In this document: positions 1 to 5,039 of the stretch, in pieces | Numbering within the stretch: the first letter of the stretch is position 1 | How the letters are laid out: the number at the start of each line of letters is the position of its first letter | NCBI GenBank assembly: GCA_022704725.1 | Contig: JAKJFV010000146.1 | Span: forward strand, 1 to 5,039 | Length of the DNA: 5,039 bases | Source of the DNA: Spirochaetota bacterium | Lineage (GTDB): Bacteria > Spirochaetota > Spirochaetia > Treponematales > Treponemataceae | Direction: 5' to 3' | Translations under genes and position numbers: made by a program | The notes under the pieces: model-generated | What the model saw: only the letters and a program-made list of their open reading frames with translations | Database searches by the model: none | What the model was told of the DNA's origin: nothing

Positions 1-858
1 TTGAATAACATCATCCCGGGTTAGGTCCCGTAAAGTTGATTTACCAAAAAAACGGGCAATTTCCTTCATTTCGCCGGGAATTGATGAGTATTCCTGTGAA
101 AGATCTGCATGTCCTTTTCCTGTATTTACAATGAGAAGGCGGTGTTTATGTGATGAAAAATCAAAGGGAATTTTCTTCAAAAGAGGTTTTTCAGGATTAA
201 CGAAGTCTATTGAAACAAGACCTCCTGCAGCGCAGGCCATCTGGTCTAAAAGTCCGGAAGCCTTATTCCAGTATTTATTTTCTGCAAATTGACCCGCTAT
301 GGCCCTGTTTTCAACGCTGATGCTGTTATTGTTAAAGAGGCTGTTAAGAATCTGGCAAAGAATCATTTCAAATGATGCAGAGGAGCTTACTCCTGCAGCT
401 GCTATAACAGTTGTAGAAAAGCAGGCATCAAAGCCTCCTATGCTGTATCCTGCATGCTTAAACGCCTGTAAAATACCTCTAACAAGGGCGATGGATCCTT
501 TCTCGGAAGGAATTATTTCTGTTTGATCAATAGCTACTTCGAATTTTTCGTTATAACTGATATCTGCTATACGTACACGGTTTGTTCCATTAGCACATAC
601 GGCGCCTATGCAGTCAAGATTTATGCTTGCGGCCAGAACCTTGCCCAGATTGTGATCCGTATGATTGCCTCCAATTTCGCTTCTTCCGGGCGAACTGAAA
701 AATCTGATCTGTTTTTCGGTTTTTCCAAAATGAGCAAAAAATGCTTCTGCCAAATCTGAATACCGTTGTACTGCCGTATCTGCATTGTTTCCGTAGAGAG
801 AAATAAATAATTTTTGTACTGAACTGTTTTGCACGAGGTCTTTAATACAATTTTGCAT
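1..858 (-). CDS. galK: Galactokinase-like GHMP sugar kinase, N-terminal part (3' end beyond window)
   Basis: Probable ATP-dependent cytoplasmic kinase that phosphorylates galactose or a related sugar at C1 (Leloir pathway in true GalK). Reading from the ATG at 858 gives 286 codons open to the window edge; galactokinases usually have about 390-430 residues, so roughly the last quarter to third is missing. Motif 1 is at residues 57-70 (PGRSEIGGNHTDHN), with Arg59, His66 and Asp68 conserved. The GHMP ATP-binding loop is at 153-162 (AAAGVSSSAS). The expected catalytic Asp is D205 in SGLLDQ (201-206), followed by a typical AAGGLVSIDF stretch. The third GHMP motif lies outside the window. The start is supported by AAGGAAG at 864-870, five bases upstream. 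The gene begins 14 bases after the sppA stop, so it is probably co-transcribed. Oddity: the Glu of the classical GEHTDY motif is Asn65, so substrate specificity is uncertain. Family assignment is firm; galactose as substrate is only likely. Confidence 0.88.
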   Translation of the reverse strand, partial: MQNCIKDLVQNSSVQKLFISLYGNNADTAVQRYSDLAEAFFAHFGKTEKQIRFFSSPGRSEIGGNHTDHNLGKVLAASINLDCIGAVCANGTNRVRIADISYNEKFEVAIDQTEIIPSEKGSIALVRGILQAFKHAGYSIGGFDACFSTTVIAAAGVSSSASFEMILCQILNSLFNNNSISVENRAIAGQFAENKYWNKASGLLDQMACAAGGLVSIDFVNPEKPLLKKIPFDFSSHKHRLLIVNTGKGHADLSQEYSSIPGEMKEIARFFGKSTLRDLTRDDVIQ

Positions 859-872
859 AGTATCTTCCTTGT

Positions 873-1895
873 TTAGAATTTAAAGTAGTATGCAGGAAAA
901 GCAACTTGAGAATCAAGGTATTTTAGTACCGCCGAAGTTTCCGAACGGGCAGCCTCAATGAATGATGACACTCCTAAGAAATTTTCAAGAAATGTTTTTT
1001 CTTTTTCATATTCAAAATACTCAAGTGAAATACTGTCATCCAGGGCATTATCATCAATTACGATGGATATTGTATTTCCAAATTCGTTGATTCCATCTAT
1101 GAGATTTAATTCCAAAGCCTGCTGTGCAGTATAAATACGGCCGTCGGCTATGGATGCAACTTCTAAGATGTCTATGTTTCTCCGTTCGGCAACGATAGAT
1201 GTAAACTGATCATAACATTCATCTGCAATAGACTGCATAATTGTCTGTTGTTCTTCACTAAGCTTCTCATTATAGTTAAGCATATTCTTGTTGCGGCCGG
1301 CTGTGATGGTTGTTATTTTTACGCCTGCTTTTTCAAGAAGCGCAGTTATGTCTATTGATTGTCCGGAAATAACACCGATCGAACCGGTGAGTGTATTTCT
1401 ATTGGCAAAGATTTTATCTGCTGCACAGGCAATATAGTAGCCTCCGGATGCCGCTAATGAAGCGCAGTAGGCGTAGAGGGGCTTATGCTGCGCATACGAG
1501 CGTAAAGCTGTGTATACTTCATCCGATTCATACACACTGCCCCCGGGAGTGTTAATTTCTACTACAAGGGCTCTGTTTTGCGGATCATTGTTTAGACGTT
1601 CTATTGTATCTAAAAGCCATCTTTGATTATATTCGCTGTTTTCAGCTTCTATAGTGCCTTCAATTCTTAGGACTCCTATGTAATCGCCGCGCAGTAGTGA
1701 AAAAATGCTTTTATTTGCAGTGACTGCAGAACGGGTATTCATCTCGCTGAATGCAGATGAACATTGACTAATGCCGATTATCAGTCCCAGAAGAAGAAAT
1801 AAAGTGAGTATAACAAGACCTTTTCTGTAGGAGAGTTTCTTAACACCGCTCTGTACTTCTGCAATATCTTTTCCCGGATCTTCTATTTCTGTCAT
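873..1895 (-). CDS. sppA: Signal peptide peptidase SppA (single-domain, S49 family)
   Basis: Membrane-anchored serine protease that degrades signal peptides left in the membrane after preprotein cleavage (known role of SppA). The protein has 340 residues, the size of the short Bacillus-type enzyme and about half of E. coli SppA. A basic stretch (residues 19-25) precedes one hydrophobic segment (about 26-44), which would place the protease domain outside the cytoplasmic membrane. INTPGGS (114-120) is a typical S49 strand-turn. The nucleophile is Ser150 in AASGGYYIA. The general base is Lys203 in AGRNKNM. The 53-residue spacing matches the Ser147/Lys199 pair of B. subtilis SppA. TGSIGVI (170-176) is also conserved. 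Cys45 follows the membrane segment, but the preceding residues (ISQ) do not make a good lipobox. The ATG at 1895 has AGAAGG at 1901-1906, five bases upstream. It lies 35 bases after the DUF975 gene and 14 bases before the galactokinase-like gene. Function is confident; its role in this operon is unknown. Confidence 0.93.
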   Translation of the reverse strand: MTEIEDPGKDIAEVQSGVKKLSYRKGLVILTLFLLLGLIIGISQCSSAFSEMNTRSAVTANKSIFSLLRGDYIGVLRIEGTIEAENSEYNQRWLLDTIERLNNDPQNRALVVEINTPGGSVYESDEVYTALRSYAQHKPLYAYCASLAASGGYYIACAADKIFANRNTLTGSIGVISGQSIDITALLEKAGVKITTITAGRNKNMLNYNEKLSEEQQTIMQSIADECYDQFTSIVAERRNIDILEVASIADGRIYTAQQALELNLIDGINEFGNTISIVIDDNALDDSISLEYFEYEKEKTFLENFLGVSSFIEAARSETSAVLKYLDSQVAFPAYYFKF

Positions 1896-1930
1896 AATAA
1901 CCTTCTTTTAAAAATGATAAACTCGGGTAT

Positions 1931-2590
1931 TTATGCTTCAAAATCTTCGTGTGTAACAGTGCCGGATTCTAAAGCTGTTTCTTTTAAAAATAAATATACA
2001 AAGGTGGATGCAGTATTAAGGTACGGAGCGAGCCATAGTCCGAAAAGACCGCCTGTTAAAAGCATAATAATGAACCACCCTGCAAATGAGACATAAAACA
2101 TAAAAATATCAAAAAGGTAGCCTTTTGTGATCAGCATGCTGAGTTTGACAGCCTTTTTTATTTCCAGTGAAGGATTTTCTGCAAGTATGCAGGTTGTCAT
2201 GGAATACGATAGAGCTTTAATAAATCCCGGTATTATGAGAAGTATAGACCATAAAATAACTTTTGCTAAAACATATAAAAATGATAAAATTCCCTTAATC
2301 CAAAGATTTAATCCTTCCAAAAATGTTGTAAAAGATGTTTTTTCTCTTGTCTTTACAAAACCCAGGTAAAAATATCTTGATGCCATAGAAAGCACCGGAG
2401 ACATAAAAAACCAGATAAATCCCGCAGCAGAAGGCGAGGAGAGCTCAAAGCTGAATAATGAAGATATTAAATCTTTTGCATTAAAACAGACTGATAAAAA
2501 CCCTGTAACAGCTGTTACAAAGAGGGGGAACTTCCAATTGTGACGAAGATGATTAAGAGATTCCTTTTTTACAAGAGAACGGTCAAACAT
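1931..2590 (-). CDS. DUF975-type integral membrane protein, function unknown
   Basis: A hydrophobic protein of 219 residues with about five membrane segments, near residues 21-37, 54-78, 99-128, 157-179 and 182-203. The central block resembles the DUF975 family as I know it: a Pro-Gly-containing helix (IIPGFIKALSYSM, 119-131), then a loop CILAENPSLEIKKAVKLS (134-151), then a Lys-Gly-x-x-x-Asp segment leading into a helix with a Gly-Trp pair (GW, 171-172). The N-terminal soluble stretch (LRHNWKFPL) also fits. No catalytic motif is visible and no biochemical role is established for the family. The short acidic C-terminus would be soluble. The ATG at 2590 has GAGG at 2596-2599, five bases upstream, and follows the MBL stop by 11 bases, so the two are very likely co-transcribed. 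Adjacency to SppA suggests an envelope-related role, but this is inference only. Confidence 0.8.
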   Translation of the reverse strand: MFDRSLVKKESLNHLRHNWKFPLFVTAVTGFLSVCFNAKDLISSLFSFELSSPSAAGFIWFFMSPVLSMASRYFYLGFVKTREKTSFTTFLEGLNLWIKGILSFLYVLAKVILWSILLIIPGFIKALSYSMTTCILAENPSLEIKKAVKLSMLITKGYLFDIFMFYVSFAGWFIIMLLTGGLFGLWLAPYLNTASTFVYLFLKETALESGTVTHEDFEA

Positions 2591-2601
2591 AGCAGCCTCA
2601 A

Positions 2602-3447
2602 TTATTTGTCAAAATGGTAAAATACACCCTGTCGTGCAAAGCCTGCAAAGCCGTCAGCTTCGGGTTTGAAAGAAGCAAAATTATCGCCGTAGTGGCATAA
2701 GTACATTTTAGACCGTACATTATCGGGCAGAGTTTTTAATTCTTCATAGTAGGCATGAACTCCGCCGGGATAAAACTGACAATCATGAAATATGTATTCA
2801 ATAGTCGGATACTTCGCTAGCATCCAGTCAAGGAGTTCTTTGTCGAAACGGGTATCTGACGGAAATAAAATGCGTTCATCTATAAGAACTCCGCAGGAGT
2901 AAAAGGAATTTCTCCATGACCCCGCAGAATCCGGTATGTGTTTTGTTCTGAACATCTTAATATCTATTGATCCTGATTGTACATGGAATAAGGAACGGGG
3001 TTTTTTTGCGATTACCTCGGGTTTTACCTGTTCAAAATAATCATCAAACCGCAGATACTCTCCATCTGCGAATTCTCCGTAGGAATTACCGCCTCTTAAT
3101 GACTGGTCCCACAGAATTTTCTTGTAATCGTCTGTAATTATCATTTTAGGGCGTGATTTTATGACATAACGGCCCATAAGAGCTACTTCTTCCAGTCCGC
3201 CGATGTGATCGGCATGAGAATGTGTTATAAGAAAGTTTTTAATCTTAGTAACACTTGAACCGTATTTCCACAATGCATAAGGACATAGAGTACCGCAATC
3301 AATAAGTAAATGATCTTTGCCCTTACAGACTAAAATATTTGTTTGAAAATGAACTTTTGAAAATGCACTCCCGACACCGACAAAGAAAAAGGATAAACCG
3401 CTGTTATCTTGGAAATCTAATGGACCGTCTAACTGTTGTATTTCCAT
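2602..3447 (-). CDS. MBL-fold metallo-hydrolase, RNase Z-like architecture, substrate unknown
   Basis: A predicted soluble, probably binuclear zinc hydrolase of 281 residues from the ATG at 3447. The N-terminus (FFFVGVGSAF, then a beta strand ending LLIDCGT) is the usual MBL entry. The metal ligands are all present: H76, H78, D80 and H81 in THSHADHIGG, H170 in TKHIPDS, D198 in PSDTRFD, and H252 in LCHYGD. The PSDTR and LCHYGD segments recall RNase Z and related phosphodiesterases, but a HDCQF segment stands near where RNase Z has its HEATF-type motif, so tRNA processing is not implied. A frame extension to a TTG at 3471 adds eight residues. I reject it because it has no ribosome binding site and would sit only about six bases from the predicted transcription start, whereas the ATG has AGAGG four bases upstream and a leader of about 30 bases. 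It is the first gene of the lower unit, with its own promoter. Fold and metal site are confident; the substrate is not known. Confidence 0.85.
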   Translation of the reverse strand: MEIQQLDGPLDFQDNSGLSFFFVGVGSAFSKVHFQTNILVCKGKDHLLIDCGTLCPYALWKYGSSVTKIKNFLITHSHADHIGGLEEVALMGRYVIKSRPKMIITDDYKKILWDQSLRGGNSYGEFADGEYLRFDDYFEQVKPEVIAKKPRSLFHVQSGSIDIKMFRTKHIPDSAGSWRNSFYSCGVLIDERILFPSDTRFDKELLDWMLAKYPTIEYIFHDCQFYPGGVHAYYEELKTLPDNVRSKMYLCHYGDNFASFKPEADGFAGFARQGVFYHFDK

Positions 3448-3451
3448 ACTG

Positions 3452-3456
3452 CCTCT
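3452..3456 (-). promoter_or_regulatory. Ribosome binding site that decides the MBL start codon
   Basis: On the minus strand AGAGG lies four bases before the ATG at 3447. No comparable purine-rich site precedes the in-frame TTG at 3471, where the upstream sequence is almost all A and T. This favours the shorter 281-residue protein. The spacing is slightly short but comparable to the GAGG-plus-five arrangement of the next gene. Confidence 0.6.
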
Positions 3457-3483
3457 AAAAACATTTCTCAATAAATTTATTTA

Positions 3484-3512
3484 ATTATATCACAGCTTAA
3501 TTCATTTATCAT
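3484..3512 (-). promoter_or_regulatory. Sigma-70-type extended -10 promoter for the MBL-DUF975-sppA-galK unit
   Basis: On the minus strand there is a perfect TATAAT (3489-3484) directly preceded by TGA, giving the extended -10 form TGnTATAAT. Exactly 17 bases upstream is ATGATA (3512-3507), a four-of-six match to TTGACA. The region further upstream (3514-3537) is rich in A and T tracts and could act as an UP element. Initiation would be expected near 3477, leaving a leader of about 30 bases before the ATG at 3447. The -35 element overlaps the TGA stop of the HAD gene (3509-3511), so the promoter is partly embedded in the end of the preceding gene. No operator-like palindrome is evident. Confidence 0.65.
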
Positions 3513-4171
3513 ACTTTTTGTAAATTTTTTTCAAAAAGAGTGTGTAATCCGTATACTTCTTCTACACCGCTCACAAGAATTCCCCCCATACCGAGTGTTA
3601 GAGGGAGGGATATATCAATATCGTAGCGGTCGCCGACAGAAAGACAGTTTTTGGGATCTTCTCCTGTTTTTTCGGCAGCAAGCAAAAAGGGCTTTTCATG
3701 AGGTTTTGAGACTCCGCAGGTATCCAGCCCGATTACGTGATCAATAAGGGAGGTGACTCCAAGCGCTTCGAGGGTTTTGCGGGCAGGAAGAACAGGGTTA
3801 TTTGTAACACAGATAAGGTTATACGTATTTTTTAAAATCTGCAGTTCATCATAAAGTTTGGCATCTGTGTTTAAAAAAAGAGCCGGTTCCAGAAGTTCAT
3901 TGCGCCATGCAATGCTTTGCGTTATAGGAATCCCGAAGGCTGTTAATGTGTTTCCAAGGCTTATTTTTTCACCATTGTGAGATACCGACCACGAATGCCG
4001 GTAATCGTGCACCATCTTTCGTGCCTCGCTATCTGATATTGAACGAAGTTTTGCAAAAGACCGAATTTGAATATCTACCTGTTCGTGAGCATAGGCTGCA
4101 TTTGTATACAAAGTTGAGTCAATATCAAAAATTATCGTGCGGAGGTTTTGAGGCAGTGAATAAATTGTCAT
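3509..4171 (-). CDS. HAD-superfamily hydrolase (phosphatase-like)
   Basis: A predicted cytoplasmic Mg-dependent phosphatase of 220 residues. All four HAD motifs are visible. Motif I is FDIDSTLY (15-22), with nucleophile Asp16 and acid/base Asp18. Motif II is VTNN (122-125), with Thr123. Motif III is Lys156 in VSKPHEKP. Motif IV is SVGDRYDID (178-186), with Asp181 and Asp186. The cap is the helical insert between motif I and motif II, as in phosphoglycolate-phosphatase and nucleotidase-like subfamily I proteins; I cannot choose a substrate from the sequence. The ATG at 4171 overlaps the TGA of the sugar kinase gene (ATGA), indicating translational coupling. The only Shine-Dalgarno-like sequence, GGAG at 4185-4188, is 13 bases upstream, farther than usual. 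Pairing with a sugar kinase suggests action on a sugar phosphate or a metabolic by-product, but this is inference. The last codons carry the A/T tracts and the stop that overlap the downstream promoter. Confidence 0.87.
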   Translation of the reverse strand: MTIYSLPQNLRTIIFDIDSTLYTNAAYAHEQVDIQIRSFAKLRSISDSEARKMVHDYRHSWSVSHNGEKISLGNTLTAFGIPITQSIAWRNELLEPALFLNTDAKLYDELQILKNTYNLICVTNNPVLPARKTLEALGVTSLIDHVIGLDTCGVSKPHEKPFLLAAEKTGEDPKNCLSVGDRYDIDISLPLTLGMGGILVSGVEEVYGLHTLFEKNLQKV

Positions 4172-5039
4172 AGGGAGTTAGCATCTCCGTCAGGGTAGAG
4201 CGTTTTTTCTATTGAAAACAAAGAGGAAGCTGCGGTTGACAGGTCGGGGAAAATATTTAGTCCGTAAAAGGCTGCTGCGGCATTCCCCAATAATTCGGCA
4301 TCGGTACAGGAAGGAATATCGATTGCTGCATTCATTATTGATGACTTAAACTGGAGCCAAACATTGTTTCTCGCCTGTCCGCCTGTGACACTTATGCGGC
4401 GTTCCATATTTTTATTATACAAAGAAATAAGTGTGTTGAGAGCTTTACCGCATTCCTGTGCTAATTGTATCATTTGTGTGTAGCCTTTTTCATGCCGGTT
4501 GTTTAGAAGATACAAAACGTAATCCTCATATGTAGAGGAGGCAAATTCTGTTGTTTTCTTTACTGTACTAAAGCGGATTCCGCTGTCCGGTATGAGAATA
4601 CCGGCATTAAAAAAAGGATATATGACAGACGGAAGATTCCGTATTTCTTCTGAGTTGAGCGGCCTTTCGGTGCAAAGATTAAAACCTTCGCTTGATCCCG
4701 CCCTGTCGCAAATAGTTCCCGGCTTTAAGGTATTTGTACCTATGAGTGCAGATGTAAAGTCCGGTCCTGCGCAAAAAACCGGTAAGGGGGCGTACTGCAG
4801 GGGCAGCCCCATGGCCTTTGAAACATCTGGAAGCAGGTTTCCGCTTTTTTCGCCCAGCAGAATAAAGGGCGGAAATGAACTTTTAGAAAGCCCTGTATTG
4901 TTTATATCGGTGTCTGTCCAATAAGCAGGTAAAAATCTCTTTTCCGGGAGAAGTGTAGTTTTTTCTCCGCAAAGCTGCCAGACAAGATATTCAGGCCCCG
5001 ATAAAAAACACACAGGTTTATCGGTATGGCTCGAAGAAG
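4168..5039 (-). CDS. FGGY-family carbohydrate kinase, C-terminal part (5' end beyond window)
   Basis: ATP-dependent kinase of the FGGY family (xylulokinase, gluconokinase, glycerol kinase and relatives). The in-window part is 289 residues, open to the right edge; full proteins are about 480-520, so the N-terminal sugar-binding half is mostly missing. A GTG at 5013 is in frame but is internal, since the frame continues upstream without a stop and the FGGY core begins earlier. Numbering from the window edge, SGPEYLVWQLCGE (13-25) matches the usual family segment before the second domain. AGPDF (90-94) carries the likely catalytic base Asp93. DRAGSSEGFN (111-120) is the phosphate-binding loop. 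TGGQARNN (218-225) and AELLGNAAAA (247-256) are the C-terminal ATP-domain motifs. The stop overlaps the start of the HAD gene by four bases. The sugar cannot be deduced because the specificity residues are largely outside the window; xylulokinase-like is a reasonable label but unproven. Confidence 0.88.
   Translation of the reverse strand, partial: SSSHTDKPVCFLSGPEYLVWQLCGEKTTLLPEKRFLPAYWTDTDINNTGLSKSSFPPFILLGEKSGNLLPDVSKAMGLPLQYAPLPVFCAGPDFTSALIGTNTLKPGTICDRAGSSEGFNLCTERPLNSEEIRNLPSVIYPFFNAGILIPDSGIRFSTVKKTTEFASSTYEDYVLYLLNNRHEKGYTQMIQLAQECGKALNTLISLYNKNMERRISVTGGQARNNVWLQFKSSIMNAAIDIPSCTDAELLGNAAAAFYGLNIFPDLSTAASSLFSIEKTLYPDGDANSL

Noticed and set aside
299..759. Two plus-strand open frames (75 and 78 codons) opposite the galactokinase-like gene.
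   Set aside because: They lie fully within the minus-strand kinase frame, which carries all the expected motifs. They have no recognisable protein features.
1761..1763. Cys45 of SppA as a lipoprotein attachment site.
   Set aside because: The residues before it (I-S-Q) do not fit a lipobox, even a relaxed spirochaetal one, and a simple membrane anchor is usual for SppA.
1914..1941. Possible separate sppA promoter: TTGAAG (1941-1936), 16-base spacer, TATCAT (1919-1914) on the minus strand.
   Set aside because: The -10 is not perfect, the spacer is short and the leader would be only about 12 bases. In A/T-rich DNA this match could be chance, so it is not annotated.
1914..2369. Plus-strand open frames of 60 and 80 codons opposite the DUF975 gene.
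   Set aside because: They are antisense shadows of a well-supported membrane-protein gene with its own ribosome binding site; no independent signals.
3448..3471. Eight-residue N-terminal extension of the MBL protein from a TTG start.
   Set aside because: No ribosome binding site precedes it, and it would lie almost at the predicted transcription start. The ATG at 3447 has AGAGG upstream.
3514..3538. Inverted repeat CTTTTTG / CAAAAAG with an 11-base loop as a possible terminator of the HAD gene.
   Set aside because: The stem is almost entirely A-T, lies inside the HAD coding sequence, and has no U-tract after it. An A/T-rich upstream promoter region explains it better.
3946..4173. Plus-strand open frame of 75 codons opposite the HAD gene.
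   Set aside because: It is antisense to conserved HAD coding sequence, and its translation resembles no known family.
4592..4924. Plus-strand open frame of 110 codons opposite the FGGY kinase.
   Set aside because: It is antisense to the FGGY core, including the phosphate-binding loop; length alone is not enough support.

Overview
The window holds six genes, all on the minus strand and tightly packed. No RNA genes, insertion sequences, CRISPR arrays or long repeats are visible. Base composition is moderately AT-rich by eye. The family variants (a GGNHTDHN-type galactokinase-like GHMP kinase, a single-domain SppA, a DUF975 membrane protein) would fit a host-associated spirochaete such as Treponema, or less likely a Clostridia-type Firmicute. 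That assignment is inferred from protein character only, because no taxonomic marker gene is present.

In the direction of transcription (high to low coordinates) the layout is as follows. (1) The C-terminal part of an FGGY-family carbohydrate kinase enters from the right edge (5039 to 4168). (2) A HAD-superfamily hydrolase (4171 to 3509) follows, its start codon overlapping the kinase stop as ATGA. (3) A short gap contains a good sigma-70-type promoter whose -35 element overlaps the HAD stop codon. (4) A metallo-beta-lactamase-fold hydrolase (3447 to 2602) follows. (5) Next is a DUF975-type integral membrane protein (2590 to 1931). (6) Then comes signal peptide peptidase SppA (1895 to 873). 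(7) Last is the N-terminal 286 residues of a galactokinase-like kinase (858 to 1), which runs off the left edge. This gene is an open frame with no stop in the window and is easily missed.

The promoter splits the region into two transcription units: the end of an upstream sugar-kinase/phosphatase unit, and an MBL - DUF975 - SppA - GalK unit with gaps of 11, 35 and 14 bases. Two sugar kinases and a phosphatase-fold protein point to carbohydrate phosphorylation. SppA and the DUF975 protein act in the membrane, and the MBL enzyme has no assigned substrate. The grouping looks like ordinary housekeeping and metabolism, not a defence or mobile system. The points most worth a second look are the altered sugar-binding motif of the galactokinase-like protein, the unassigned RNase Z-like MBL enzyme, and the compact promoter that fixes the MBL start codon.
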